The notes beneath the pieces were generated by a model. That model did no database searches. It was not told the DNA's origin and saw nothing but the letters and a program-made list of their open reading frames with translations. From positions 310,001-374,000 of the forward strand of contig NZ_RKLP01000004.1 in assembly GCF_004011865.1 (NCBI RefSeq): a stretch of DNA of 64,000 bases, written 5' to 3'. This DNA is from Prescottella agglutinans (lineage in GTDB: Bacteria > Actinomycetota > Actinomycetes > Mycobacteriales > Mycobacteriaceae). Position 1 is the stretch's first letter, and every line of letters starts with the position of its first letter. Shown piece after piece: positions 36,359-45,460 of this stretch. The position numbers and the translations under genes are program-made.

Positions 36359-37138
36359 TCAGTTCGCGGTCGACTCGGCCACCGCCAGCTCCGACTTCCA
36401 CGCCCGGAAGCCCTCCTCGGTGCGCCCTCGGCGCCAGTAGCCGGAGATCGACGCCGATGCGGCGGGCACTCCCCGCTCCTTGCGGATGTACGGGCGGAGA
36501 TGATGCATGACCGTGTCCGCCTCGCCGTGGACGAAGACGTGCACGTCACCCGGCAGCCACGGCATCTCGCGGACCGCGGCGACCAGCGGGGCGTTGGCGC
36601 CTGCCACGTCGGAGCCGGCAAGGTCCGACGTGGTTCCGCGGTACAGCCACGTGATCTCGACGCCCGGCCCCGCCGACAGCGCGATCCGGTCGCGCTCGTC
36701 GGCGACCTCGACGAACACCTTCGCGACCGCGTCGGCGCCGAGGGCCTCGACCGCCGTCGAGATCGCGGGCAGCGCCGACTCGTCACCGGCGATCAGGTGC
36801 CAGTCGGCGTCCTTCTGCGGCGTGTATGCCCCGCCGGGGCCGCGCACCGTCACCGACTCGCCCGGCTGCACCGACGCGGCCCACGGGCCGGCGACCCCGT
36901 CGTCGCCGTGCACGACGAAGTCGATCGCGAGTTCCCGTGCATCGGGATCGACCGAGCGAACGGTGTAGGTCCGCAGGACCGGCGCGTCGGCCGGCCCGAA
37001 CTCGATCTTGACGTACGAGTCGGCGAACTCGGACGGCTCGAAACTGTCGAAACCGGGATCTCCGAGTACCACCCGGACCATGTGCGGGGCGATCCGTTCG
37101 GTCCGCACCACGGTCAGGGTCGAGGTCCTCCGTGCCAC
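36359..37138 (-). CDS. Siderophore-interacting protein (ferric-siderophore reductase, ViuB-like)
   Basis: FAD/NAD(P)H-dependent flavoreductase of 259 residues of the SIP family that releases iron from imported siderophores in the cytoplasm. N-terminal FAD-binding barrel includes FADSYVKIEFG and VRSVDPDARELAIDFVVHGDDGVAGPWAASVQPGE; the C-terminal NAD(P) domain starts with LIAGDESALPAISTAVE. GTG at 37138 with AGAGGAG upstream. An IdeR/DtxR iron box lies 30 bases upstream of the start, so it should be derepressed under iron limitation. Same place as Rv2895c in M. tuberculosis. Confidence 0.92.
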   Translation of the reverse strand: MARRTSTLTVVRTERIAPHMVRVVLGDPGFDSFEPSEFADSYVKIEFGPADAPVLRTYTVRSVDPDARELAIDFVVHGDDGVAGPWAASVQPGESVTVRGPGGAYTPQKDADWHLIAGDESALPAISTAVEALGADAVAKVFVEVADERDRIALSAGPGVEITWLYRGTTSDLAGSDVAGANAPLVAAVREMPWLPGDVHVFVHGEADTVMHHLRPYIRKERGVPAASASISGYWRRGRTEEGFRAWKSELAVAESTAN

Positions 37139-37167
37139 AGCAAAACTCCTCTACGCACAAGAATTGA

Positions 37168-37186
37168 TTAGGTAATGCTAACCATA
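37168..37186. promoter_or_regulatory. Iron box (IdeR/DtxR operator)
   Basis: TTAGGTAATGCTAACCATA matches the 19-bp consensus TTAGGTTAGGCTAACCTAA at 15 of 19 positions, including both TTAGG and CTAACC half-sites. It lies 29 bases before the GTG of the siderophore-interacting gene. Confidence 0.85.
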
Positions 37187-37206
37187 TCTTGCGAGCGGGG
37201 GTGCCG

Positions 37207-38340
37207 TCAGCGCCCGTGCGGCCGAGCCATGGTCAGACGCTGGACCCAGCCGTGGGCCGGCCACGCCTTGAGTCCGGCACGATCGGGCGTCACGCGGGTT
37301 CCCACGAATTCGGCCTCGAGGTCCGGGGCGACCGCGCCCGCGAAGCGGTACTCCTGATCACTCTTCGGCCCCACGCTCTCCCACGTACTCACGCGGTACA
37401 CCGCACGAACGATGTTGTCCGCGAACACGATCACCGGCAGATCGGCGACATTCCGGGCTGCCGCGCCCGCGCGCCACGGCCCCCGCGCCAGCGCGTACAA
37501 CTCGTCGGCGGTCAGCCCGGCACCCGCCGCGGCCGGAACCCGGACCAAGGCCGCCGGGACCGGCAGTTCGGGCGCCGGGAGCGCCGAGTACTGGACCGCC
37601 AACTCCTCGACGGACATCGCGCGCTTCTCGAGGTCGGCCGGTTCCCCGGCGAGGTTCGTCAGTACCGGGTGGTCGGGGCGGTGCTCGAGCAGGCGGAGCG
37701 CGTCGACCACCACGTGTGCGGCTTCCTTCGCGGCCGACGCGGCGTCGTGCGTGCCGTCGATCCGGTGGCGCAGCACGATGTGCTCGACCGAGTGCCCGGC
37801 GGCGTAGATGTCGCGGATCCGCTGCGTCCAGGCGCTGCGGGTCTCGTCACGATCGGCCTCGCCCACACCCTCGGCGTCGAGGGTTCCCGCCTCCCCGAGC
37901 GCGTCCCAGTCGTGCGAGTACACCTTGTTCCCGCGCCCCACACCGACGTAGAAGATCGACCGGTCACGCGGGTCCAGCAGCGCGTAGACGTACAGTCCGA
38001 GATTCTCGACCACGCGCGGCGACAGCGGGTTCGGCGCGGGCTTGCGTTCGCGGGGCTCGGCGGTGATCACCCGCATCACGGCTAGGCGCAGCGCGTCGGA
38101 GACGATGACGCCCCCGGTCACCGCGCCGTCGAACAGCACGCCCGCCGCGTCGCGCACCGACGTGAACGTCCGCCCCGCGTTCAGCTGGAGCGAGTTGACC
38201 ACCGCGGTGAACTCGGCGAGCCGCACCTTGGGATCGCTCACCACGCCGCGACCCTCGTCATCGGTGAGGAAGTCACGGATGCCCGGCGCGGCCAGGAGCA
38301 CTCGGGTGATGTCTTCGGGAACGGTCCAGACGGTAGCCAT
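37207..38340 (-). CDS. LEM-3-like GIY-YIG nuclease-domain protein
   Basis: Protein of 377 residues, not assigned to a pathway. Residues about 1-110 form an unknown helical domain. Next comes a GIY-YIG core: LYVYALLDPRDRSIFYVGVGRGNKVYSH (116-143), with the paired strands, Tyr117/Tyr131 and a candidate catalytic Arg136; later DETRSAWTQRIRDIYAAGHSVEHIVLRHRI and EAAHVVVDALRLLEHRP supply the helical part and a candidate Glu. The C-terminal third (about 280-375) has a beta-rich ARNVADLPVIVFADNIVRAVYRVSTWE pattern. This arrangement resembles the LEM-3/ANKLE1-type GIY-YIG family. ATG at 38340. A large palindrome lies upstream. Confidence 0.72.
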   Translation of the reverse strand: MATVWTVPEDITRVLLAAPGIRDFLTDDEGRGVVSDPKVRLAEFTAVVNSLQLNAGRTFTSVRDAAGVLFDGAVTGGVIVSDALRLAVMRVITAEPRERKPAPNPLSPRVVENLGLYVYALLDPRDRSIFYVGVGRGNKVYSHDWDALGEAGTLDAEGVGEADRDETRSAWTQRIRDIYAAGHSVEHIVLRHRIDGTHDAASAAKEAAHVVVDALRLLEHRPDHPVLTNLAGEPADLEKRAMSVEELAVQYSALPAPELPVPAALVRVPAAAGAGLTADELYALARGPWRAGAAARNVADLPVIVFADNIVRAVYRVSTWESVGPKSDQEYRFAGAVAPDLEAEFVGTRVTPDRAGLKAWPAHGWVQRLTMARPHGR

Positions 38341-38396
38341 GACGCGACTGTAAGCGATCCGGGGACCGCATGCGGTGCGCCTTGCTGTCCACCGGA

Positions 38397-38430
38397 CATC
38401 CAATCGTTTCCGTTCGGAAACGATTGGATG
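38397..38430. promoter_or_regulatory. 34-bp near-perfect palindrome between divergent genes
   Basis: Arms CATCCAATCGTTTCCG (38397-38412) and CGGAAACGATTGGATG (38415-38430) are perfectly complementary over 16 bases around TT. It lies 57 bases upstream of the GIY-YIG start and 62 bases upstream of the dehydratase start, so it is more likely a dimeric-repressor operator than a terminator. Confidence 0.6.
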
Positions 38431-38492
38431 CGGTCGTGTCCATCTCTGCCCGATATCAGCCACCGGGGCGGTTCTTCGGTCACACTCGACTG

Positions 38493-39026
38493 GTGACCCG
38501 ATCCGTGGAATCGACGGGCGACCGCGCCTCCCGCGCACAGCGGCTGGTCGGCTACAGCTACCGCATGCCCGACTACTACGAGGTGGGCAGGGAGAAGGTC
38601 CGCGAGTACGCGGCGGCCGTGCAGAACAGCCACCCCGCGCACTACGACGAGAACGCCGCGCGGGCCCTCGGGTACCCCACGCTGATCGCACCGCTGACGT
38701 TCGTCTCGGTGATCGGCATCATCGCGCAGAAGTATCTGCTCGAGCAGATTCTCACCGGATTCGATCTGAGCCAGATACTCCAGACTGATCAGAAGCTGGT
38801 GTTCCACCGACCGGTGCGCGCCGGCGACCGGCTGACCGTCGACGTGTCCCTCGAATCGTTTCGGCAGACCGCCGGCAGCGACATCATCGTCACCAAGAAC
38901 CTCGTGCGCGACGAGACCGGCGAGCCGGTCGTCACGACGCTGACCACGCTGGTCGGGCGCACCGGAGACGAGGAGGACCCGGATCGGATCCGGCGCATCA
39001 AGGCCGTGATGATGCACGAGGCGTGA
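38493..39026 (+). CDS. MaoC-like (3R)-hydroxyacyl-ACP dehydratase (HadA-like)
   Basis: Hot-dog-fold protein of 177 residues resembling the N-terminal MaoC dehydratases HadA and HadC of mycolic-acid-producing bacteria. Seen: YEVGREKVREYAAAVQNSHPAHYDENAARALGYPTLIAPLTFVSVIG, followed by the LVFHRPVRAGDRLTVDVSLESFRQ strands and IIVTKNLVRDETGEPVVTTLTTLVG. HadA-type subunits usually need a HadB partner carrying the catalytic His/Asp; no such gene is adjacent. GTG at 38493 is a best guess, as no strong ribosome binding site is seen. The gene converges on dprA (one base apart). Confidence 0.83.
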   Translation: MTRSVESTGDRASRAQRLVGYSYRMPDYYEVGREKVREYAAAVQNSHPAHYDENAARALGYPTLIAPLTFVSVIGIIAQKYLLEQILTGFDLSQILQTDQKLVFHRPVRAGDRLTVDVSLESFRQTAGSDIIVTKNLVRDETGEPVVTTLTTLVGRTGDEEDPDRIRRIKAVMMHEA

Positions 39027-39027
39027 G

Positions 39028-40149
39028 TCACCGCTCGCGGAACCACCCCGCCTCGTCCGAGCCGACGAAGCCGTCCAGCTCGAGCACCGGCAGGACCGCC
39101 CGCACCCGGTCGATCGGCACCCCCGAATCCTCCGAGAGCTCACGCGTGCCCCGGGCACCGCGGGCCGGCAGCGCCTCGTAGACCGCGGCCGCCTCCCCCT
39201 CCAGCACGTCGAGCGCCCGGACCGGCCCGGCTCCGTCGCCGTCGAGCCCGATCGGTCCCGCCTCCTCCACGACATCGGCGGCGCTCGCCACCAGCCGCGC
39301 CTCGCCCTCCCGGATCATCCGGTGGCACCCGGTGGACGCCGCCGACGTCACCGGCCCCGGCACCGCGAGCACCGAACGTCCCAGCCGACGCCCCCACGTC
39401 GCCGTGTTCCGCGCCCCACTGCGCCATCCCGCCTCGACGACGACCACGCCGTCGGACAGCCCGGCCACCAGCCGATTCCGGGCCAGGAACCGGTAGCGGG
39501 CCGGGGTCGTCCCGGGCGGGTACTCGCTGATCACCGCCCCGTCGCGGGCGATCTGCTGCAGCAGGCGCCCGTGCCCGGCCGGGTAGGCGCGGTCGACACC
39601 GCAGGCCAGGACCGCGACGGTGAGGCCGCCCGCGCCGAGGGCGGCCCGATGCGCGGCGGCGTCGATCCCGAACGCCGCCCCGGACACGACGGTCCACCCG
39701 TCCGCCGCGAGATCACCCGCGATCTCGGCGGTCACGTGCTCGCCGTAGGAACTCGCCGCGCGGGTGCCGACCACCGCCACCGACCTCGCGACCAGTTCGT
39801 CCAGCGGCCGATCACCCAGCACCCACAGCGCGAGAGGGCCGCCGTCGTCGCGACCGTGCCCGAGACCGTCGAACGCGAGCAGCCGCCACCGCGGCCACTC
39901 GTCGTCGTCCGGCGTGACCAGACGCCCACCCAATGCCTGCAGCAGGTCGAGGTCGCGCACCGAGGTGTCCAGGTGCGCCCGCGCCGCCGTCCGCCGGTCC
40001 AGGAAGCTGGACAGGTCCCGCTCCCGCACGGCGCGCGCGGCCTCCTCCGGCCCGACCGCCGCCACCAACTGCGCGAGCGGCGGGCACGACCCCTGCACCA
40101 CCTTCGACAGGTACGCCCACGCCGACCGCCTCGGGTCGTGTCCGGTCAC
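39028..40149 (-). CDS. dprA: DNA-processing protein DprA
   Basis: Rossmann-like single-strand-DNA-binding protein of 373 residues that loads RecA during DNA uptake or recombination. The core is clear: RSVAVVGTRAASSYGEHVTAEIAGDLAADGWTVVSGAAFGIDAAAHRAAL, and EYPPGTTPARYRFLARNRLVAGLSDGVVVVEAG. An N-terminal SAM-like region (about 1-90) and C-terminal winged-helix (about 305-370, ELSEDSGVPIDRVRAVLPVLELDGFV) complete the family layout. GTG at 40149 overlaps the comM stop (GTGA). Confidence 0.94.
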   Translation of the reverse strand: MTGHDPRRSAWAYLSKVVQGSCPPLAQLVAAVGPEEAARAVRERDLSSFLDRRTAARAHLDTSVRDLDLLQALGGRLVTPDDDEWPRWRLLAFDGLGHGRDDGGPLALWVLGDRPLDELVARSVAVVGTRAASSYGEHVTAEIAGDLAADGWTVVSGAAFGIDAAAHRAALGAGGLTVAVLACGVDRAYPAGHGRLLQQIARDGAVISEYPPGTTPARYRFLARNRLVAGLSDGVVVVEAGWRSGARNTATWGRRLGRSVLAVPGPVTSAASTGCHRMIREGEARLVASAADVVEEAGPIGLDGDGAGPVRALDVLEGEAAAVYEALPARGARGTRELSEDSGVPIDRVRAVLPVLELDGFVGSDEAGWFRER

Positions 40150-41654
40150 GGCGCACCCCGATCCCGGAACCCGAGCGCGGTCCCCACCTGGTCCGCGCCC
40201 GGCGAACCCACCCCGGCGAGGTCCGCGAGGGTCCACGCCACCCGCAGCGCCCGGTCGGCGCCGCGCGCGGTGACCGAGCCGCGACGCAGCGCCTTCTCGA
40301 GTGGCCCGAGCGCGTCGCGGGAGAGCCGGAACCGTTGCCGCAGAGCCGGACCCGGCACCTCCGCGTTGGTGCGCCAGCCGTACGGATTCCACCGTTCGGC
40401 CGCGGCGGCCCGCGCCGACGCGACCCGCGCCCGCACCTGGTCGGTGCTCTCCCCCACTCCGTCCATCAGGACATCGGTGGAGGCGGCCTGCATCCGGATC
40501 CGCAGATCCACCCGATCGAGCAGCGGGCCCGACAGACGCCCGAGGTAGCGACGCCGGGCGGTGGGCGCGCACACGCAGTCGGCCTCCCGCGCCGGCGCGC
40601 ACGGACACGGATTGGCGGCGAGCACCAACTGGAACCGCGCCGGATACCGGGCCACCCCGTCGCGTCGGGCGATCCGCACCTCGCCGTCCTCGAGCGGTGT
40701 GCGCAGCGCCTCGAGCGCCTTGGTGCCCATCTCGGCGCACTCGTCGAGGAAGAGGATTCCCCGGTGCGCCCGGCTGACCGCGCCGGGACGGGCCATACCG
40801 CTGCCACCGCCGACGAGGGCACTCACCGAGGTCGTGTGGTGCGGTGCGATGAACGGCGGTTCGGTGACGAGCGGGCGCTCGGAGGTCAGGAGTCCGGCCA
40901 CCGAGTGGATGGCCGTGACCTCCAACGCCTCCGACTCCGACAGCGCAGGCAGGACCCCCGGCAACCGTTGCGCCAGCATGGTCTTCCCGATCCCCGGCGG
41001 GCCGGTCAGCATGAGGTGATGGGCACCGGCCGCGGCCACCTCGATCGCCCACCGTGCGTCCGTCTGTCCCACGACCTCGCTGAGATCGCCTCGCGCCGAA
41101 GTGGTCTCGGCGTCGAACGGATCCGGTGCCGCGAGCTGTCCCGCGCCCTGCAGCCACTCGGTGACGGCGGTCAACCGGTCCGCGCCGAGCACCTCGATCC
41201 CGTCGACCAGGCCGGCCTCCGCGAGCGCCGCCATCGGGACCACGACCGTCGACCACCCGGCGTTCTTCGCCGCGAGAACCGCCGGCAGCACACCCCGGAC
41301 CGTGCGCAGTCGACCGTCGAGCGCCAATTCCCCCAGCAGCACGGTCTTCTCGAGCCGCGTTCGCGGCACCTGCCGGGCCGCGTCGAGCACCGCGCACGCG
41401 AGCGCGAGATCGTAGACGCTGCCGACCTTGGGGAGCGTCGCCGGCGACAGCGCGAGCGTTACCCGCGACTCGGGCCACTTGGCACCCGAATTCGTCACCG
41501 CCGCCCGCACCCGGTCCCGGGACTCCTGCAGCGCCGTGTCCGGCAGCCCCACCAGGTGCACGCCCGGCAGCCCCCGCCCGATGTCCGCCTCGATCTCGAC
41601 GATCTGCCCTTCGACGCCGGTCACCGCGACCGAATGCGCCCGACCCAGCGCCAT
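40146..41654 (-). CDS. comM: YifB/ComM family Mg-chelatase-like AAA ATPase
   Basis: Hexameric branch-migration helicase-like ATPase of 502 residues. An N-terminal Lon-protease-like domain (about 1-170) is followed by the AAA+ core: Walker A LTGPPGIGKTMLAQRLPG, Walker B GILFLDECAEM, and a C-terminal Mg-chelatase domain with a zinc-like CPCAPAREADCVCAP motif. ATG at 41654 overlaps the yraN stop by one base. The yraN-comM-dprA run is typical and suggests joint DNA-processing expression. Confidence 0.94.
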   Translation of the reverse strand: MALGRAHSVAVTGVEGQIVEIEADIGRGLPGVHLVGLPDTALQESRDRVRAAVTNSGAKWPESRVTLALSPATLPKVGSVYDLALACAVLDAARQVPRTRLEKTVLLGELALDGRLRTVRGVLPAVLAAKNAGWSTVVVPMAALAEAGLVDGIEVLGADRLTAVTEWLQGAGQLAAPDPFDAETTSARGDLSEVVGQTDARWAIEVAAAGAHHLMLTGPPGIGKTMLAQRLPGVLPALSESEALEVTAIHSVAGLLTSERPLVTEPPFIAPHHTTSVSALVGGGSGMARPGAVSRAHRGILFLDECAEMGTKALEALRTPLEDGEVRIARRDGVARYPARFQLVLAANPCPCAPAREADCVCAPTARRRYLGRLSGPLLDRVDLRIRMQAASTDVLMDGVGESTDQVRARVASARAAAAERWNPYGWRTNAEVPGPALRQRFRLSRDALGPLEKALRRGSVTARGADRALRVAWTLADLAGVGSPGADQVGTALGFRDRGAP

Positions 41655-42010
41655 CAGAACACCGCCGTCAGGTGCGTGACCTCGGGTTCCCGGCGCCGAT
41701 CGACGAGCACCGCCACCACGTCGAACCGGACGTGCGGCCAGTGCCGCTCCGACGCGGACAGCCAGCGTTGCGCCAGCATCCGGATGCGCCGCTGCTTGGC
41801 GTAGGTGACCGCCTCGGCGGGGCTGCCGAAGCCGAGTCCCGACCGGGTCTTCACCTCGACGAACACGACCGTGTCGCCGTCGACCGCCACCAGATCGAGT
41901 TCACCGTGACGGCACCGCCAGTTGCGGTCCAGGATCCGCATGCCGGACGCCGTCAGGCACTCGGCCGCGAGGTCCTCCCCCATCGCGCCCAGCGCGAGAT
42001 TCCGTCCCAT
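41654..42010 (-). CDS. YraN family (UPF0102) putative nuclease
   Basis: Small PD-(D/E)XK-fold protein of 118 residues. Family motifs: GEDLAAECLTASGMRILDRNWRCRHGELDLVAVDGDTVVFVEVKTR, with Glu, Asp and EVK in nuclease-like positions, and QRRIRMLAQRWL. ATG at 42010 is used because homologues start at MGRNLALG; a longer frame to 42139 has no homology. Function unproven. Forms an operon with comM and dprA. Confidence 0.9.
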   Translation of the reverse strand: MGRNLALGAMGEDLAAECLTASGMRILDRNWRCRHGELDLVAVDGDTVVFVEVKTRSGLGFGSPAEAVTYAKQRRIRMLAQRWLSASERHWPHVRFDVVAVLVDRRREPEVTHLTAVF

Positions 42011-42170
42011 CCCAGGCCTCCCCTCAGCCGACGGGACTCCCCGTCGCTCGGGACCACTGTGCGGCCCCCGACGGACCACGGTGATCGCCCGACCTGCGCC
42101 GACGACTTCACCTGTGGATGAGCGAAGAGCTGTGGACAACGCGCAGAACGCGGGACACCCGGAAACGCGA

Positions 42171-42201
42171 AACCGCGCACCACGATTCGTGGTGCGCGGT
42201 T
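42171..42201 (-). terminator. Terminator downstream of the DUF2469 gene
   Basis: Perfect 14-bp stem AACCGCGCACCACG (42171-42184) / CGTGGTGCGCGGTT (42188-42201), 3-base loop, 15 bases after the DUF2469 stop on the minus strand. It separates the rnhB-DUF2469 unit from yraN. Confidence 0.8.
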
Positions 42202-42215
42202 CCGGAAGACTCGTG

Positions 42216-42533
42216 TCAGCCCAGGCCGCTATCGGGAAGCCGCAGGTCCGACTTCTCGAGCTCCTCGATGTTGACGTCCTTGAAGGTGATGACCCGCACG
42301 TACTTCACGAACCGGGCCGGCCGGTACATGTCCCACACCCAGGCGTCGGACATCCGCACCTCGAAGTAGATCTCGCCGTCCGCGCTGTGCGGAATCAACT
42401 CCACGGAGTTCGCGAGATAGAACCGGCGCTCGGTCTCCACGACGTACGAGAACTGACCGACGATGTCCCGGTACTCGCGGTACAGCGACAGTTCCATCTC
42501 GGTTTCGTACTTCTCGAGATCCTCGGCACTCAT
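42216..42533 (-). CDS. DUF2469 family protein
   Basis: Conserved actinobacterial protein of 105 residues, Rv2901c type. The sequence MSAEDLEKYETEMELSLYRE... YVVETERRFYLANSVELIP... YFEVRMSDAWVWDMYRP... VKYVRVITFKDVNIEEL is highly conserved. Soluble, acidic, function unknown. ATG at 42533. Lies downstream of rnhB (37 bases apart), as in mycobacteria. Confidence 0.93.
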   Translation of the reverse strand: MSAEDLEKYETEMELSLYREYRDIVGQFSYVVETERRFYLANSVELIPHSADGEIYFEVRMSDAWVWDMYRPARFVKYVRVITFKDVNIEELEKSDLRLPDSGLG

Positions 42534-42570
42534 CGGTCTCGACGTCCTCCTGCGTTGTTGTGAACATTCA

Positions 42571-43221
42571 TCATCGCGCACCGACCGCCTCGGACTCGAA
42601 CGCCCGACCCGCCGCAGTTCCCACTGCGCGGCTCGCCGCGGCGACGTTCGCGTACGACATCCGATGCTCGCGGCTCGGCCCCAGCTCGTTCAGCGCCGCC
42701 GTGTGCACCGCGGTGCTGTACCCCTTGTGCCCCGCGAAACCGTACCCGGGCAACTCGTCGTCCAGTGCGACCATGGTCCGGTCCCGTGTGACCTTGGCGA
42801 GGACGCTCGCCGCGGCGATGCAGGCGGCGGCCGCGTCACCGCCGATCACCGGCAGCGACGGCGCCGGCAGACCGGGGACCCGGAAGCCGTCGGTGAGAAC
42901 GTACCCCGGCGCCACCGTCAGTCCGGCAACCGCGCGGCGCATGCCCTCGATGTTCGCCACGTGCACACCGATCCGGTCGATCTCCTCGGCGGGGATCTCG
43001 ACCACGCTCCAGGCGACCGCCAGTCGCTTGATGACCGGGAACAGCTCGTCGCGCACCTTCTCGGTCAGCTTCTTCGAGTCGTCGAGCCCCGCCAACGCCG
43101 CGTGCGGTCTGGGACCGAGCACGCAGGCGGCGACGACCAGCGGTCCCGCACACGCGCCGCGACCGGCCTCGTCCACACCAGCGACCGGGCCGAGCCCGCA
43201 CCGCATCAGAGCAGACTCCAT
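42571..43221 (-). CDS. rnhB: Ribonuclease HII
   Basis: Enzyme of 216 residues that cuts RNA at ribonucleotides misincorporated in DNA. The catalytic acidic residues are visible in [20 protein letters not shown] (Asp-Glu), LDDSKKL and, in the middle, the YVLTDGF Asp and [14 protein letters not shown] at 43221; the open frame continues upstream without homology. Between lepB and DUF2469 as in mycobacteria. Confidence 0.95.
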   Translation of the reverse strand: MESALMRCGLGPVAGVDEAGRGACAGPLVVAACVLGPRPHAALAGLDDSKKLTEKVRDELFPVIKRLAVAWSVVEIPAEEIDRIGVHVANIEGMRRAVAGLTVAPGYVLTDGFRVPGLPAPSLPVIGGDAAAACIAAASVLAKVTRDRTMVALDDELPGYGFAGHKGYSTAVHTAALNELGPSREHRMSYANVAAASRAVGTAAGRAFESEAVGAR

Positions 43222-43271
43222 GGTCCGCAAGCCGGACGCTCTGCGAATGACTGTTCTCGGTGGCCAGGTAC

Positions 43272-44090
43272 TCACTGCTGCTGGATATCGGGGGACGAGA
43301 TCTTGCCCCAACGCGACGGCGGCAACACGATGAACGTCGCCTTGCCGATCACGTTGTCGATCGGGATGGTTCCTTGGAGTTCGTCGGACACGTGGTAGCG
43401 CGAATCCGCCGAGTTGCTGCGGTTGTCGCCCATCACCCACAGGTTGCCCTCGGGGACGGTGACCGGACCGAAACAGCGACCCGACTTGACCGCCGTCGTG
43501 CACGTCTGGACCCCCGGGATGAACGGGAAGTCCATCTCCACGTACGGCTCGTCGAGCGGCTTGCCGTCGACCAGGATCCGGCCCTGGTCGTCACAGCACT
43601 CGACGGTCTGCCCGCCGGTGGCGATCACACGCTTCACGAGATCATTCTCGTCCGGCGGGACGAGTCCCACCAGCGAGCCCAACTCCTGGGCGCCGCGGAC
43701 CACGACGTTCGACGACCGCTTCGAGTCCCAGTTCTCCGACCACGACTCCGGACCGCGGAACACCACGACGTCGCCGGGTTCGGGATCACCGAATCGGTAG
43801 CTGATCTTCTCGACCACGATCCGGTCGCCGGTGCAACCGGGGCAGCCGTGCAACGTCGGCTCCATCGACTCGGACGGGATCAGGTAGACGCGCGCGATGA
43901 AGGTCTGCAGCAGGAAGCTCAGAAGCAGCGCCACGACGATGAGAATCGGTATCTCGCGCCAGAAGGAGCGCTGCTTCTTCTCCTTCCCGTGGGCGCGACG
44001 CCGGCCGCCGTTCCCCCCGTTGCTCTTTCCCGTGCCGTCGCCGTTGTTCGCATCCGGCGTCACGGCCGGGTCCTGCGGTGCATCTGCCAC
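43272..44090 (-). CDS. lepB: Signal peptidase I
   Basis: Membrane serine protease of 272 residues that removes Sec and Tat signal peptides. Cytosolic N-terminus rich in Gly/Asn/Lys (about 1-40), then a single transmembrane helix ([21 protein letters not shown]). Catalytic Ser lies in [10 protein letters not shown] and the general-base Lys in [11 protein letters not shown]; box E is [16 protein letters not shown] start at 44090. Between rplS and rnhB in conserved order. Confidence 0.96.
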   Translation of the reverse strand: MADAPQDPAVTPDANNGDGTGKSNGGNGGRRRAHGKEKKQRSFWREIPILIVVALLLSFLLQTFIARVYLIPSESMEPTLHGCPGCTGDRIVVEKISYRFGDPEPGDVVVFRGPESWSENWDSKRSSNVVVRGAQELGSLVGLVPPDENDLVKRVIATGGQTVECCDDQGRILVDGKPLDEPYVEMDFPFIPGVQTCTTAVKSGRCFGPVTVPEGNLWVMGDNRSNSADSRYHVSDELQGTIPIDNVIGKATFIVLPPSRWGKISSPDIQQQ

Positions 44091-44160
44091 GGAGACAGAT
44101 TAGCCCGACACCGCGTGAAAACGGTGCCGGGCCAATCGATCAAGCTGGGAGCGTCGCAGC

Positions 44161-44502
44161 TCAGCGCTTTTCCTTGATCTTCGCAGCCTTGCCGCGCAGG
44201 TCGCGCAGGTAGTACAGCTTGGCGCGACGGACGTCACCGCGGGTGACGACCTCGATCTGGGCCAGGTTGGGGCTGTGGACCGGGAAGGTGCGCTCGACAC
44301 CGACACCGAACGAGACCTTGCGGACCGTGAAGGTCTCGCGCACGCCGCCGCCCTGGCGACGGATCACGACGCCCTTGAAGACCTGCACGCGCTCCTTCGA
44401 GCCCTCGATGACCTTGACGTGCACGTTCAGGGTGTCACCGGCGCGGAACTCCGGAATGTCGTTGCGGAGGGACTTGGCGTCCAGGAAGTCCAAGGTGTTC
44501 AT
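44161..44502 (-). CDS. rplS: 50S ribosomal protein L19
   Basis: Ribosomal protein of 113 residues at the 30S-50S interface. [95 protein letters not shown] is all family sequence. ATG at 44502. In most actinobacteria it follows trmD; here about 7.5 kb of other genes intervenes. Confidence 0.98.
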   Translation of the reverse strand: MNTLDFLDAKSLRNDIPEFRAGDTLNVHVKVIEGSKERVQVFKGVVIRRQGGGVRETFTVRKVSFGVGVERTFPVHSPNLAQIEVVTRGDVRRAKLYYLRDLRGKAAKIKEKR

Positions 44503-44575
44503 GGGTGTTCCATCCTTGCGTTTTCGCAGGAGCAGAGGAACCGAGCGGCGGTGGCTCGACTGGTTCGTGCTCAGA

Positions 44576-45460
44576 TCAGGTTGAGTCGCCTTCGCCAGGC
44601 AACCCGACCATTGTGCCAGACGCCGCAGCACGCGTGGAAATCGGCGCCGGCGCGGCGTGGACGGTCCGCTCGAGTTCCTCCTCGGTGGCGGTGAGCGCGT
44701 GCTCGACGCTCGGTTTTCCCGCGACGAGGTCCTGCACGTAGATCTTGGCCCGGATCATCGGGCGCCGGTACCGCTTCTCCCGCTCGAGCGCGCGGCGCAT
44801 CCTGCGGGGCTTCTTCACGTATCGCCAGCGCGCCCACGGCGCCCCGGGCCGACTCAGCCGGATCGCGCCGACCAGCAGGATCGGGAACACGAACAGTCCG
44901 ACCAGTCCGGTCCAGATCTTGCCCTTGAGGATCACGATCGCCGCCAACCCCAGATTCGCGAGCGCGAGGCCCACGATCGCCGCCCGGACCGCGAAGTGCG
45001 GATCCTTGCGGAACTCGGTGATGTCGAACAGTTCGAGCGGTTGGAACCCAAGTAGCAGCAGACCGGTCACGGCGAGCGCGACGAAGACCGCATCGACCGA
45101 TGCCCGTCCCTGGTCCTCCCAGTAGACGTCCTTGAGATAGAAGATCAACGCGAACTCGTCGAGCACGAGCGCCGCGCCGATCCCGAAGAAGGCGGCCAGT
45201 ACCGCGCCGGTGGCCTGCGTCGCCGTCTCGTACACCGCGATCAGCGCGATCCCCGACGCGAACATCGCGACCACACCGAACACGACGTGGTGGATGTGCT
45301 GGCCGCCGGGCGTGATGTTGCCGGGCCACCAGCGCACCTCGGCGCGGATCATCCTGACGCTGACGCGGATGAACAGGAACGCGATCAGGAATCCGAGCAG
45401 GAAGAAGAGCAACGGGAGGCGCCCGTTCGCGATGATCTCCCGGTCGAGCCACTCGCGCAT
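44576..45460 (-). CDS. Conserved integral membrane protein, coupled to the FGE gene
   Basis: Not recognised by name. Protein of 294 residues with about seven transmembrane helices: [105 protein letters not shown], and [20 protein letters not shown]. The histidine cluster [11 protein letters not shown] and [14 protein letters not shown] are probably functional. A basic cytoplasmic tail (about 225-294) follows. Its ATG overlaps the formylglycine-generating enzyme stop (TGATG), so the two are translated as a coupled pair. Confidence 0.75.
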   Translation of the reverse strand: MREWLDREIIANGRLPLLFFLLGFLIAFLFIRVSVRMIRAEVRWWPGNITPGGQHIHHVVFGVVAMFASGIALIAVYETATQATGAVLAAFFGIGAALVLDEFALIFYLKDVYWEDQGRASVDAVFVALAVTGLLLLGFQPLELFDITEFRKDPHFAVRAAIVGLALANLGLAAIVILKGKIWTGLVGLFVFPILLVGAIRLSRPGAPWARWRYVKKPRRMRRALEREKRYRRPMIRAKIYVQDLVAGKPSVEHALTATEEELERTVHAAPAPISTRAAASGTMVGLPGEGDST

